A stretch of 64,000 nt of DNA from Blautia massiliensis (ex Durand et al. 2017) (GTDB lineage: Bacteria; Bacillota; Clostridia; Lachnospirales; Lachnospiraceae): positions 2,882,657 to 2,946,656 of the forward strand of contig NZ_LN913006.1 of assembly GCF_001487165.1 (NCBI RefSeq), written 5' to 3'. Below, piece after piece: positions 7,726 through 17,818 of this stretch. Every line of letters begins with the position of its first letter. The first letter of the stretch is position 1. The translations under genes and the position numbers were made by a program. The notes under the pieces were generated by a model. The model worked only from the letters and a program-made list of their open reading frames with translations, was not told where the DNA came from and ran no database searches.

Positions 7726-10187
7726 TGATTGACAAGCAGTTTGAGAAAGAGGAATTCAAAAAAAGTGTAAAAGAAAACGTAAAATTCCTTTATCGAAAAA
7801 CACTGGAAGAGGCTACACAGGAGCAGATCTTTCAGGCTGTAAGCTACACTGTGAAGGACGTGATCATTGACAACTGGCTCAAGAGCCAGAAGGCGTATGA
7901 AAAACAGGACCCGAAGATTGTATATTATATGTCCATGGAGTTCCTTATGGGCCGTGCCCTTGGAAACAACCTGATCAACCTTGGTGCATACGGTGAGGTT
8001 AAGGAGGCTCTTGAGGAGCTTGGACTTGACATTAACTGCATCGAAGACCAGGAGCCGGATCCGGCTCTTGGAAACGGTGGACTCGGAAGACTGGCAGCAT
8101 GCTTCCTGGATTCCCTTGCAACTCTGAACTACTGTGCATACGGATGCGGAATCCGTTACCGTTATGGTATGTTCAAGCAGGAGATCCGTGACGGTTATCA
8201 GGTAGAAGCACCGGATAACTGGCTGAAGAACGGCTATCCTTTCGAGCTCCGTCGTCCGGAGTATGCAAAAGAGGTTCATTTCGGCGGATATGTACGTGTT
8301 GAGTGGGATCCGGTGAAGAACGAGAATAAATTCATCCATGAAGGATATCAGGCAGTTAAGGCTGTTCCTTACGATATGCCGATCACAGGTTATAACAACG
8401 ATGTTGTAAACACACTTCGTATCTGGGATGCAGAGCCGATCGTAGACTTCAACCTTGACTCTTTTGACAAGGGTGATTATCACAACGCAGTAGAGCAGGA
8501 GAACCTTGCACGTACTATCGTAGAGGTGCTTTATCCGAATGATAACCATATGGCAGGTAAAGAGCTTCGTCTGAAACAGCAGTACTTCTTCGTATCTGCC
8601 AGCCTTCAGGCAGCGATTGCCAAATACAAAAAAACACACGACGACATTACCAAGCTTCATGAGAAGGTTGTATTCCAGATGAATGATACTCATCCGACAG
8701 TTGCAGTTGCAGAGTTGATGCGTATTCTTATCGATGAGGAAGGTCTTGGCTGGGATCAGGCATGGGATATCACAACAAAATGCTGTGCTTACACCAACCA
8801 CACCATCATGTCCGAGGCACTTGAGAAATGGCCGATCGAGCTGTTCTCCAGACTGCTTCCGCGTGTATACCAGATCATCGAGGAGATCAACCGTCGTTTC
8901 ATTCTTGAGATCCAGCAGAAATATCCTGGAAACTTCGAGAAGATCAAGAAGATGGCGATCATCTATGACGGACAGGTTAAGATGGCTCACCTTGCGATCG
9001 TTGCAGGCTACTCTGTAAACGGTGTTGCACGCCTTCATACCGAGATCCTCAAGAATCAGGAGCTGAAGGATTTCTATGAGATGATGCCTGAGAAGTTCAA
9101 CAATAAAACAAACGGTATCACACAGAGACGTTTCCTTGCTCATGGAAACCCGCTTCTGGCTGACTGGGTAACAGACAAGATCGGACCGGACTGGATCACA
9201 GATCTTTCCCAGCTTTCCAAGCTTAAAGTTTACGCAGACGATGAGAAGGCTCTTCAGGAGTTCATGACCATCAAGTTCAAGAACAAAGAGCGTCTTGCAA
9301 AATATATCCTGGAGCACAATGGTGTTGAGGTTGACCCGCACTCTATCTTCGATATCCAGGTTAAGAGACTTCATGAGTACAAACGTCAGCTTCTTAACAT
9401 CCTGCATGTGATCTATCTGTACAACCAGATCAAGGCACATCCGGAGATGGATTTCTATCCAAGAACATTTATCTTTGGTGCAAAAGCTTCCGCAGCTTAC
9501 GCACGTGCAAAGAAGATCATCAAGCTGATCAACTGTGTGGCAGATGTTGTAAACAATGATGCTTCCATCAACGGTAAGCTGAAGGTTGTATTCATCGAGA
9601 ACTACCGTGTATCCAACGCTGAGATCATCTTTGCGGCAGCAGATGTTTCCGAGCAGATCTCCACAGCAAGTAAAGAGGCTTCCGGTACAGGTAACATGAA
9701 GTTCATGCTGAACGGTGCTCCGACACTTGGAACCATGGATGGTGCTAACGTTGAGATCGTACAGGAGGTTGGCGAGGAGAATGCATTTATCTTCGGTATG
9801 AGCTCCGACCAGATCATCAACTATGAGAACAACGGCGGTTACGATCCGGACTTCATCTACAACACAGATCCGGAGATCCGTCAGGTACTGATGCAGCTGA
9901 TCAACGGAACCTTCTCCAGCGATACAGAGATGTTCCGTGACATCTACAATTCACTTCTCGACAAACGCAACATGCCGAGACCTGACCAGTACTTCATCCT
10001 TGGCGACTTCCGTTCCTATGCAGAGGCACAGAAGCGTGTTGAGGAAGCATATAAGGATGAGAAACGCTGGGCTAAGATGGCACTTCTCAATACAGCATGC
10101 AGCGGTAAGTTCACATCCGACAGAACTATCCAGGAGTATGTAGATGATATCTGGCATCTGGATAAGGTTATTGTGAAAGAGAACTAA
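7725..10187 (+). CDS. glgP: Glycogen/maltodextrin phosphorylase
   Basis: An 820-residue GT35 phosphorylase that releases glucose-1-phosphate from alpha-1,4-glucans using pyridoxal phosphate. The PLP-binding block ASGTGNMKF contains the Schiff-base lysine at about residue 659, and the N-terminal block FLMGRALGNN is also conserved. Length is typical for the bacterial enzyme. The start ATG shares its A with the TAA stop of ileS, so translation is coupled. This puts a carbohydrate-storage enzyme downstream of an isoleucine T-box, an unusual pairing unless it has its own promoter, which I did not find. Strong codon bias suggests high expression. A bidirectional hairpin terminator follows. Confidence 0.96.
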   Translation: MIDKQFEKEEFKKSVKENVKFLYRKTLEEATQEQIFQAVSYTVKDVIIDNWLKSQKAYEKQDPKIVYYMSMEFLMGRALGNNLINLGAYGEVKEALEELGLDINCIEDQEPDPALGNGGLGRLAACFLDSLATLNYCAYGCGIRYRYGMFKQEIRDGYQVEAPDNWLKNGYPFELRRPEYAKEVHFGGYVRVEWDPVKNENKFIHEGYQAVKAVPYDMPITGYNNDVVNTLRIWDAEPIVDFNLDSFDKGDYHNAVEQENLARTIVEVLYPNDNHMAGKELRLKQQYFFVSASLQAAIAKYKKTHDDITKLHEKVVFQMNDTHPTVAVAELMRILIDEEGLGWDQAWDITTKCCAYTNHTIMSEALEKWPIELFSRLLPRVYQIIEEINRRFILEIQQKYPGNFEKIKKMAIIYDGQVKMAHLAIVAGYSVNGVARLHTEILKNQELKDFYEMMPEKFNNKTNGITQRRFLAHGNPLLADWVTDKIGPDWITDLSQLSKLKVYADDEKALQEFMTIKFKNKERLAKYILEHNGVEVDPHSIFDIQVKRLHEYKRQLLNILHVIYLYNQIKAHPEMDFYPRTFIFGAKASAAYARAKKIIKLINCVADVVNNDASINGKLKVVFIENYRVSNAEIIFAAADVSEQISTASKEASGTGNMKFMLNGAPTLGTMDGANVEIVQEVGEENAFIFGMSSDQIINYENNGGYDPDFIYNTDPEIRQVLMQLINGTFSSDTEMFRDIYNSLLDKRNMPRPDQYFILGDFRSYAEAQKRVEEAYKDEKRWAKMALLNTACSGKFTSDRTIQEYVDDIWHLDKVIVKEN

Positions 10188-10236
10188 GATATAGAAAGTA
10201 ATCTGCAAAGTATTACCATAAAATAAATTTTCACAC

Positions 10237-10278
10237 AAAAACAGGGCTCGTCAGAAGTGGAGACGGCCCTGTTTTTTG
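10237..10278. terminator. Bidirectional terminator between glgP and the HD-domain gene
   Basis: ACAGGGCTCGTC (10241-10252) pairs with GACGGCCCTGT (10262-10272, with small imperfection), preceded by an A-run and followed by TTTTTT. It can end both glgP and the convergent minus-strand gene. Confidence 0.85.
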
Positions 10279-10286
10279 TGTGGAAA

Positions 10287-10787
10287 TTATGCCGGATTGA
10301 TGACGATCCGGTTCCGTCTGGCCAGTGCAATGGCGATATGGCAGCCTTCCGCGATGGCGCAGGCTTTATCGGCAAAGCTGATGATCCAGGCTTCCCTGTT
10401 GCGTGGAAGAGGTCCCAGAGGGAACATATGTGAGAGTATCGCATCCAGCTCTTTGTCTGTGACATCAAAGTGTGCGGCACTGTTGTCTGCGGCAGCCTTC
10501 GGGTGATAAAACGCCTGATGCTCACCGGTCGGTGTCTCCGCCTTGAAGTCATAGGGACAGAAATCGTGGAGAAGTCCTGCCCTTGCGGCGGCTTTCTCGT
10601 CACATCCCAGCTTCCTGGCAATGAACCAGGAGAGGTAAGAAACATTGATACTGTGCATGAGCCGTGTGGTCCACTGGTGGTGGGTGTACAGGCTCAGCTT
10701 CAGGAACTCTCTGTTACAGAGGATGTTCTTCACAAGCGCATGATATTCCTGTGAGACCTCATCCGACACCGTGATATCCATCGGCAA
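10287..10787 (-). CDS. HD-domain metal-dependent phosphohydrolase family protein
   Basis: A 166-residue cytoplasmic protein with HD-superfamily motifs: a histidine in LMHSINVSYL, the HD pair in LLHDFCPYD, a later histidine in LSHMFPLG, and the final Asp in ISFADKACA. HD proteins hydrolyse phosphate esters of nucleotides or related molecules. The substrate is not predictable. It is transcribed convergently to glgP and shares the intervening terminator. The 285-bp region upstream (10788-11072) shows no other gene, only the promoter region of the next plus-strand gene. Confidence 0.75.
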   Translation of the reverse strand: MPMDITVSDEVSQEYHALVKNILCNREFLKLSLYTHHQWTTRLMHSINVSYLSWFIARKLGCDEKAAARAGLLHDFCPYDFKAETPTGEHQAFYHPKAAADNSAAHFDVTDKELDAILSHMFPLGPLPRNREAWIISFADKACAIAEGCHIAIALARRNRIVINPA

Positions 10788-11072
10788 TCACCTTCTTTCT
10801 TTTGTTTATAATTTCATTATGACGATTATGGAGAAAAATGCAATATGGTTTATAGTTTTTTTAGAAATTAGCTTGGACAAATTTATTTGGGATGGGAAAT
10901 GTCAGCGCGCAGAAGTAAGGAGAATGTTTTTTGGGGGTCTGTTCTTTGGAAAATTATGGTATAGTAAAGTGAAAACGCTATAACGGTTTTATGGACAGCT
11001 ATATAAGATAGGCTGGAAATGGTGATTTAGGATAGCTGCTGTAATAGCAGGGAAAGGAGCATAATATTATAT

Positions 11073-11639
11073 ATGAAACCAGAAAAACTGATCGAAGTAC
11101 TTTCCGTTGCAGAACGGTTAAAGGATGCGGTACGTCATAGTTATACTTCCGGTGGCAGGCGGGAGAGCATTGCAGAGCATTCCTGGAGGATCACGTTGAT
11201 GGCATATTTTGTCAGTGATGAGTTTCCTGAGGCAGATCTTCTGAAAATTATGAAAATGTGCCTGATCCATGATCTGGGAGAAGCTTTTACCGGTGATATC
11301 CCGGCCTTTGAAAAAACGGATAAGGATTCGGAGAAAGAAGCCGATGTGCTGGGAAAATGGGTGAAGACTCTGCCGGAGCCCTTTGATAAAGAAATGGCTG
11401 AGCTTTATCAGGAAATGGAAGAGCAGCAGACTCTGGAGGCTAGGATCTATAAAGCTCTGGACAAGCTGGAAGCCCTGATCCAGCACAATGAATCTGATAT
11501 TAAAACCTGGATTCCGCTGGAGTATGATCTGCAGATGACTTACGGAAATGAACAGGTGAAATTCTCAGAATATCTGACAGAGCTTCGCGCAAAGGTTCGG
11601 GAAGATAGTGTACAGAAAATTCAGAAAAAAGGTTGTTGA
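11073..11639 (+). CDS. HD-domain 5'-nucleotidase-like protein (YfbR/HDDC2-like)
   Basis: A 188-residue protein with the HDDC2/YfbR pattern: ESIAEHSWRITLMAYF near the N-terminus (first metal-binding His), CLIHDLGEAFTGDIPAFEK (HD plus glutamate), and LDKLEALIQHNE with the distal aspartate. Characterised relatives are 5'-deoxynucleotidases that hydrolyse dNMPs. It is preceded by an AAAGGAGC Shine-Dalgarno. It is unrelated in sequence order to the neighbouring minus-strand HD protein, so this is not a recent duplication. Substrate is inferred only from family. Confidence 0.8.
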   Translation: MKPEKLIEVLSVAERLKDAVRHSYTSGGRRESIAEHSWRITLMAYFVSDEFPEADLLKIMKMCLIHDLGEAFTGDIPAFEKTDKDSEKEADVLGKWVKTLPEPFDKEMAELYQEMEEQQTLEARIYKALDKLEALIQHNESDIKTWIPLEYDLQMTYGNEQVKFSEYLTELRAKVREDSVQKIQKKGC

Positions 11640-11709
11640 ATATGAATAACTCATGTATACTAATATGTATGGAATAAGTCCAAAATGCTTATAAAAGGGG
11701 GAAAAAGTA

Positions 11710-12369
11710 ATGAAAAAAGCAGTAAAGAGATTATTGGTGTTATTTCTGGCACTTACATTTATCGTGACAGATCTTGCAGTAGCACCGGTCACAGCGCAGG
11801 CGGCGGGTACACTCAAATTTACTAAGTCTGTTGCTCTTATGAAAGGTGAGGAAATCGGATATGGAATCATAAACTCCGTCAGATCCGACAAAGTTCTGGG
11901 ACTGAAATCCAGTAATACCAGTGTGGTATCAGTTAAAAAAATGCCGTTTCTGGATGATTATACCATTACGCTGAAGGCAAAAAAAACAGGAACTTCTATT
12001 GTATCCTTCAAAGTAAAAAGAAAGAATGGAAAAACATATTCTTTCAAATCTAAAGTTACGGTACATAATTATTCAAATCCGTTAAACGTGTGCAAATTCG
12101 GAAGAAAAGATTATAAAAAATCCTTTGATAAAAAGACCATGGTCCCGGTTGCAAAAGGTTATCCCAGAAAGGCAAAAGTATGTATCACTGCAAAGAAGGG
12201 CTACAAGATAGTTGCAATATATTACAGTGAACACGGAACCGGAAGACAGAGAAAGATCAAAAATGGAAGCACAGTCATTTTGGATGGAGAACATTATCTG
12301 CAGATATTGTATAAGAATACCAGCAAAAATTATGTATCATCGGTATATCTGGATGGATATAGTATGTAG
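11710..12369 (+). CDS. Secreted protein with Ig-like (Big_2-type) region
   Basis: A 219-residue protein with a clear Sec signal peptide (positively charged start, hydrophobic core, cleavage near AQAAG at residue 34). The mature part has SSNTSVVSVKK and a following TGTSIVSFKV, a pattern typical of bacterial Ig-like group 2 folds, then a basic C-terminal region with no recognised domain. No LPxTG or transmembrane anchor is seen, so it is probably released or held non-covalently. Start chosen at the ATG after AAGGGGGAAAAAG. It sits beside a much larger secreted protein that ends in the same kind of fold, suggesting related surface functions. Confidence 0.65.
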   Translation: MKKAVKRLLVLFLALTFIVTDLAVAPVTAQAAGTLKFTKSVALMKGEEIGYGIINSVRSDKVLGLKSSNTSVVSVKKMPFLDDYTITLKAKKTGTSIVSFKVKRKNGKTYSFKSKVTVHNYSNPLNVCKFGRKDYKKSFDKKTMVPVAKGYPRKAKVCITAKKGYKIVAIYYSEHGTGRQRKIKNGSTVILDGEHYLQILYKNTSKNYVSSVYLDGYSM

Positions 12370-12381
12370 AGATGACGAAAA

Positions 12382-12410
12382 AAGGAACCGGGAGACCGGT
12401 TCCTTTTTTG
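12382..12410 (+). terminator. Rho-independent terminator
   Basis: GGAACCGG (12384-12391) pairs perfectly with CCGGTTCC (12396-12403), loop GAGA, followed by a T6 run. It ends the secreted-protein transcript. Confidence 0.9.
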
Positions 12411-12601
12411 GTGATTTCAGAACATCTCTGAGTGCTGGTATTTCAAGGCTTTTTGGAATGTTTTTATTTGCTTTATATTAGCACACTGGGTGATTTTTTA
12501 GGAATATATTTTTTTAAACCAGTAGAAGGAAGAATATGATAGCCAGTGCTTCAGTGAATATAGTATAATTATGGCAGAAAAAACGAAAATGGGAGAATCA
12601 T

Positions 12602-15600
12602 ATGAAGAAAAAGAGGATTGCAATGCTTTTGGTCGCAACACTTACGTTTTCACAGAGTATGGGCGCGGTCATACCGGTAGCAGCTGAGGAACTGACAGCA
12701 GATACCGGACAGGAAACTGCAGAGACAGAAGAAATAGTTCAGAAGAACGGTGGTTCGGAAACAACAGGGGAAGTAGCTTCAGTGCCTGATCTGGAAGACG
12801 AGGAGGAATTAAGTCTTCAGGATGATGCAGAGAATGCGGAAGAAGAAATTGCAGAAGAAGAAAACACATCAGAAATTACGGAGCTATTCGGGGATAACAC
12901 CGAAAACCAGGAGGCCTTCAGTGACGGTTCAGAAGCTGGAGAGTCTGCCGCAGCAAATGAACAATATCAGCTTAATCTGATATTTGAAGGTGCCAGTGGA
13001 GGCCAGGATTTACTGCCGAACAGCCGTGTCAGAATAAAATCCCGTCTGGTTGATACAATTGGCTATAGTGATGTTTCTGCATATGAATTGAAAGTTGCTC
13101 CGGTAACGGGTGGAAATGGTGCCAAAATGGCAGACGTATCATTAGATGGCCAGGATATTGTGCTGGATGTTTACAATAAAACCGGAGACGCCAGAATTTC
13201 CGCAACGGCATTCATAAATGGAACTGAAGTGGCAAAAAGGGAATTTTGGGTTAACATCAGTGAGTATGTGATCCTGCCGGAAAAAATCACAGATACAAGT
13301 GGTAATGAAATCAACCTTGAAGTAGGTCAGCAGCTGGATATAGCAAAAGACATGAAACCACAGCTTGTCCGTTACAAAGATGGAAAAGGAGACCCAATTC
13401 CGTTAACAGGGGACAATTACAAGATCGTCATGTCACAGACAGGTCCTGGAGGTGAAGAATTTCGTGATTATGATGCAGATGGCCTGAAATGGATAGAGGT
13501 TCCGGGACAGGATCTTCCAATCCTGGAGAGAACAACAGAGAATTCTACATAGTTTGCACTTTTGGCTATGGAGAGATCAGAAAATGGAGACTGGCATTAT
13601 ATTACCCGACATCATTATGAACTTACTTCTTTGATCAGCAACGATTATGACAATGGTCATAACGATGACAGCGAAGAGAAAAGCTCCTACAGACTGGTAT
13701 ATGATTATCAGGATACGACAGGAAATGAAGCCATGCTGCCGAACAGTCAGATGACAGCTACCACTTATCTGGAGGACAAAACAAAGGATTATCAGAGAGT
13801 AGATGATTATAAACTGGAAATCCTGGAACAGTCAAAGCTGGCAGATATTTCAGTTTCTGCAGATGGAAAAAAACTTGTTATTAAATCTGGCAATAAAACC
13901 GGTCAGGGCTGCTGTTACATATCTGTACAGATACCGGATGGAAAAGGCGGATACAGAGAAGCCTTCAGAAAAGATATGTGGTTCAGCGTCAGTGAGTATG
14001 TGATCCTGCCGGAAAAAATCACAGATGCAAATGGAAATGTAATTATTCCTAAAGTAGGCCAGCAGGTAGACATTGTAAATAACATGAAGCCGCAGCTTGT
14101 CCGTTACAAAGATGGAAAAGGAGATCCGATTCCGGTAACAGGAGATAATTATAAAATCGTAATATCTTCATGGACAGATGAAAGTACAGGCACAGTGTAC
14201 CCTGATTATGATACAGACGGCTGGAAATGGATTGATGTTCCAGGTCAGGAGCTCCCAATCCTTGAGAGAACATCAGGATATGGTACATATTTTGGGCTTA
14301 CTGCAATGGAAAAAAGTGTAGATGGAAACTGGTACCAGATTGCAAGACGGATGTATGAGCTGGATACTTTGCCCGGTTATAATGGCGATGACAGTGGAAA
14401 CTTCGGTGACAATGGTCATAACGATGACAGCGAAGAGAAAAGCTCCTACAGGCTGATATATGATTATCAGGATACGACAGGAAACGGAGCCATGCTGCCG
14501 AACAGTCAGATGACAGCTACCACTTATCTGGAGGACAAAACAAAGGATTATCAGAGAGTAGATGATTATAAACTGGAAATTCTGGAACAGTCAAAGCTGG
14601 CAGATATTTCAGTTTCTGCAGATGGAAAAAAACTTGTTATTAAATCTGGCAATAAAACCGGTCAGGGCTGCTGTTACATATCTGTACAGATACCGGATGG
14701 AAAAGGCGGATACAGAGAAGCCTTCAGAAAAGATATGTGGTTCAGCGTCAGTGAGTATGTGATCCTGCCGGAAAAAATCACAGATACAAGTGGTAATGAA
14801 ATCAACCTTGAAGTAGGTCAGCAGTTGGATATAGCAAAAGACATGAAGCCGCAGCTTGTCCGTTACAAAGATGGAAAAGGAGATCCGATTCCGGTAACAG
14901 GAGATAATTATAAAATCGTAATATCTTCATGGACAGATGAAAGTACAGGCACAGTGTACCCTGATTATGATACAGACGTCTGGAAATGGATCGATGTTCC
15001 AGGGCAGGAGCTCCCAATCCTTGAGAGAACATCAGGATATGGTACATATTTTGGGCTTACTGCAATGGAAAAAAGTGCAGATGGAAACTGGCACCAGATT
15101 GCAAGACGGATGTATGAGCTGGATACTTTGCCCGGTTATAATGGCGATGACAGTGGAAACTTCGGTGACAGTGGTCATGACAGTGATGATAGTGAGGAAA
15201 AAAGCTTTTATAATCTGACATACGATTTGGAAGGCACAGCAGGAAATGAAGCCATGCTGCCGAACAATGAAACGACCATTGTGACAGACATACTGGATAA
15301 AACCAGTGGCCAGCATCCGGTAAAAGATTATAAGCTGGAAATCATAGAACAGTCAAAACTGGCAGAAGCTACAGTTTCTCCGGATGGAAAGAAGCTTATA
15401 ATTAAATCCAACGATAAAACCGGTGTTGGCTGCTGTTATGTAGCAGTAAAACTTCTGGATAAAACCGGTGAATATAAAGAAGCCTTCAGAAAAGATATAT
15501 GGTTTGAAGTCAGCGAATTTATGCTGTTACCGGAGAATCTGACAGATAAGAATGGAAAGCTGCTTAATCCGGCTGTTGGAGAATCCATTAATCTCGCCAA

Positions 15601-16651
15601 TTTAAAAGTAAAACTGGTTCAGTATATAAACGGAAAAGGTGATCCCGTTGAGATTACAGGAAATGATATAAAAATCGTAGTGATGAGCTGGAAGGATACA
15701 GAATCCGGTAAACTGCAATATGATTACGATGATGAAGCATGGAACATGCAGAAAGTTTCCGGCCAGGAGCTTCCGATCATGACGAGAAAGTCCGATGATA
15801 ATACAAGGCTTGCACTGTCTGCCATGCGAAAAAACAAAAACGGGGAGTGGGAGCGGCTTGTAAGAAAACATTTTGAGATTGGAGAAAACAGTTCAAAACA
15901 CAGTCACAGCTGGAAAGCAGTAAAAACTGTTCAGGCAACCTGTACGTCAAAAGGAAGCAGAACCGATAAATGTACTTCCTGTGATGGTGTAAGAACCGTA
16001 ACACTTCCGGCAAAACATACCGCTGTAAAAGATGCAGCAGTTGCAGCGACAGTATTTAAAGCAGGAAAGAAGGAAGGAAGTCATTGTAAAGTATGTGGCA
16101 AAGTGCTCAGAAAACAAATTACAGTTGCCAAACTGAAACCGACGATTTCCCTGACTGCATCTTCCCTGAAAATGAAAGCAGGTCAGTCTACCACTGCATT
16201 TAAAGCAGCCGGACTGGCGAAAGGTGATTATGTTACAAGAGTGACATCCGGAAATACAGGAATCGTAAAAGTATCTTCTGTGACAAAGAAGGGAGCTTTC
16301 AGACTGACAGCAGGTAAAAAGGCAGGAAGTACTACAGTTAAGGTTATTCTTGCAAGCAAAAAGTCAGCATCTTTTAAAGTTACCGTACAGAGAGGAGTAG
16401 TAAAAACTTCGAAAATTACTGTAAGCACTAAATCTGTGACACTCAAAAAAGGAACTACTTACCGTAAACTGGCATCTTCAGTTAAAGTCACTCCTGTAAC
16501 CAGCCAGGAAAAAGTTACATACACATCATCCAACAAAAAAATTGTGACAGTAACATCCGGTGGTGTGATCAAAGGTCTGAAAAAAGGAAACGCAACGATC
16601 ACAATCCGAAGCGGCTCAAAGAGGACAACCTGTAAAGTTACAGTTAAATAA
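12602..16651 (+). pseudogene. Large secreted repeat protein split by one in-frame TAG
   Basis: Two ORFs, 12602-13552 (316 aa) and 13562-16651, lie in the same frame and are separated only by a TAG at 13550-13552. Read through, they give about 1349 residues: Sec signal peptide, acidic Glu-rich linker, four tandem repeat units of roughly 253 residues, a Cys-rich module (paired CxxC in CTSCDG and CKVCGK), and two Big_2-like domains at the C-terminus. In the equivalent place of two other units the codon is TAT (Tyr) in GTYFGLTAMEK, so one T-to-G change explains the stop. No LPxTG motif is seen. As it stands, only the first 316 residues would be exported. A TATAAT -10 element lies at 12564-12569. 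It could also be a sequencing error or a suppressed stop. Confidence 0.85.
13649..15166 (+). repeat. Two near-identical 759-bp tandem repeats within the secreted protein gene
   Basis: GACAATGGTCATAACGATGA recurs at 13649 and 14408, and a diverged counterpart starts at 15167, giving an exact 759-bp (253-codon) period. Units 13649-14407 and 14408-15166 are almost identical in DNA, while the first (about 12962-13648) and fourth (15167-15890) are diverged. This pattern indicates a recent duplication or gene conversion of the central unit. Confidence 0.9.
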
Positions 16652-16660
16652 AAATTGTAC

Positions 16661-16702
16661 GAAAAAAGGGGGAATCACTTCTGTGATTCCCCCTTAAAAA
16701 AT
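16661..16702. terminator. Bidirectional terminator between convergent genes
   Basis: A perfect 13-bp stem (AAGGGGGAATCAC at 16666-16678; GTGATTCCCCCTT at 16683-16695) with a TTCT loop. The A-run at its left edge becomes a T-run for minus-strand transcripts, so it best serves the rubrerythrin gene, and also stops plus-strand transcription. Confidence 0.85.
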
Positions 16703-16722
16703 CCTTATTTTATGCGGATTTC

Positions 16723-17268
16723 TTATTTACCGAAATATCTCTTAAGCAGACCAGCGAATGCTTTTCCGTGTCTTGCCTCGTCCTTAGCCATCTCATGTAC
16801 TGTGTCATGGATTGCGTCAAGGTCAGCTGCTTTCGCACGTTTTGCAAGGTCGAATTTACCTGCTGTAGCGCCGTTTTCAGCCTCTACACGCATCTGAAGG
16901 TTCTTCTCTGTGCTGTCTGTTACAACCTCACCAAGGAGCTCTGCGAATTTAGCTGCATGCTCTGCTTCCTCGTAAGCTGCTTTCTCATAGTACATACCAA
17001 CTTCCGGATATCCTTCTCTGTGAGCAACTCTAGCCATTGCAAGATACATACCAACCTCAGAGCACTCGCCCTCGAAGTTCGCTCTCAGGTCTGCAAGGAT
17101 GTCCTCGCTAACGCCTTTAGCTACACCTACAACATGCTCAGCTGCCCATGAGAGCTCGCCTTCCTGTTTCTGGAATTTAGAAGCTGGTGCTTTACATACT
17201 GGACAGGCTTCCGGTGCCTGCTCGCCTTCATAAACATATCCACATACTGTACATACCCATTTAGCCAT
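16723..17268 (-). CDS. Reverse-type rubrerythrin (rubredoxin-ferritin fusion), NADH peroxidase family
   Basis: A 181-residue non-haem iron protein that reduces hydrogen peroxide in anaerobes. An N-terminal rubredoxin domain ([10 protein letters not shown] and CPVCKAP, four Cys for one iron) precedes a ferritin-like di-iron domain with ExxH motifs ([18 protein letters not shown]). This order, rubredoxin first, marks the reverse rubrerythrins. It lies next to perR, and its promoter region contains a 9-1-9 palindrome shared with the perR promoter, implying peroxide induction. The minus-strand start is preceded by a GGAGA Shine-Dalgarno. Confidence 0.93.
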   Translation of the reverse strand: MAKWVCTVCGYVYEGEQAPEACPVCKAPASKFQKQEGELSWAAEHVVGVAKGVSEDILADLRANFEGECSEVGMYLAMARVAHREGYPEVGMYYEKAAYEEAEHAAKFAELLGEVVTDSTEKNLQMRVEAENGATAGKFDLAKRAKAADLDAIHDTVHEMAKDEARHGKAFAGLLKRYFGK

Positions 17269-17329
17269 AGTAATGATCTCCTTTTCTTTTTTGAAATATA
17301 TTGTTTGTTTTTGTTTCTTCTAAATTAAT

Positions 17330-17348
17330 AATAGTAATTATTACTATT
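17330..17348 (-). promoter_or_regulatory. PerR-type operator of the rubrerythrin gene
   Basis: AATAGTAAT-T-ATTACTATT is a perfect 9-1-9 inverted repeat about 60 bp upstream of the rubrerythrin start. Its core recurs upstream of perR. It fits the AT-rich palindromic boxes bound by PerR/Fur repressors. Confidence 0.75.
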
Positions 17349-17375
17349 TTATAATATCATGTGATCTTTGTTTTG

Positions 17376-17780
17376 TCAAGCTTGTTTTTCTTCTTTTTTC
17401 AGGCATTCCTTGCAGATTCCATAGAAGCTTGCATCTACGTCAAAGACTTTTCCGTGGATAAATTCTGCAGCTGCCTGTTCAAGAATTCCGTTAAGGCTGT
17501 CTGACTGCATATCGATCACCCGGTTGCATCTGGTACACATGAAATGTGAGTGTGGTGCGACCCTTCCATCGTAGCGATCCGCGCTTCCGAAATTGGTCAG
17601 CTTCCGGATCTCACCGATGTCACTGAGAAGAGAAAGATTACGGTAGACAGTTCCGAGACTGATATTCGGGTAGATCTGTCGAAGATTCTCGTATACTGTA
17701 TCTGCCGTTGGATGATCTGTTCTGGATCTCAGAAATTCCTTGATGGACTCTCGCTGACGGCTGTATTTAAGTGCTGCCAT
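17376..17780 (-). CDS. perR: Peroxide-responsive repressor of the Fur family (PerR)
   Basis: A 134-residue Fur-family regulator. The winged-helix part includes HPTADTVYENLR and SLGTVYRNLSLL, the recognition-helix pattern of PerR/Fur. Two CxxC motifs (CTRCN and CKECL) form the structural zinc site, and the HSHF and later His/Asp residues are regulatory metal ligands. PerR senses peroxide by iron-catalysed histidine oxidation. Location beside rubrerythrin and a matching operator in its own promoter point to PerR rather than Fur or Zur, with autoregulation. Confidence 0.88.
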   Translation of the reverse strand: MAALKYSRQRESIKEFLRSRTDHPTADTVYENLRQIYPNISLGTVYRNLSLLSDIGEIRKLTNFGSADRYDGRVAPHSHFMCTRCNRVIDMQSDSLNGILEQAAAEFIHGKVFDVDASFYGICKECLKKEEKQA

Positions 17781-17793
17781 AATGTTTCCTCCT

Positions 17794-17818
17794 ATCAGTA
17801 ATAGTAATTATTACTGAT
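17794..17818 (-). promoter_or_regulatory. PerR-type operator upstream of perR
   Basis: ATCAGTAATA (17794-17803) and TATTACTGAT (17809-17818) form a perfect 10-5-10 inverted repeat. The inner sequence AATAGTAATTATTACT is identical to the core of the rubrerythrin box, so both genes probably answer to the same repressor. Confidence 0.75.

Noticed and set aside
7722-9440. 572-codon open frame antisense to glgP
   Set aside because: Same codon-bias artefact opposite a conserved phosphorylase; no ribosome binding site or recognisable motif.
13550-13552. Amber codon as a pyrrolysine site in the repeat protein
   Set aside because: Sister repeats have an ordinary Tyr codon here, and no Pyl machinery or downstream signal is seen; a nonsense change is simpler.
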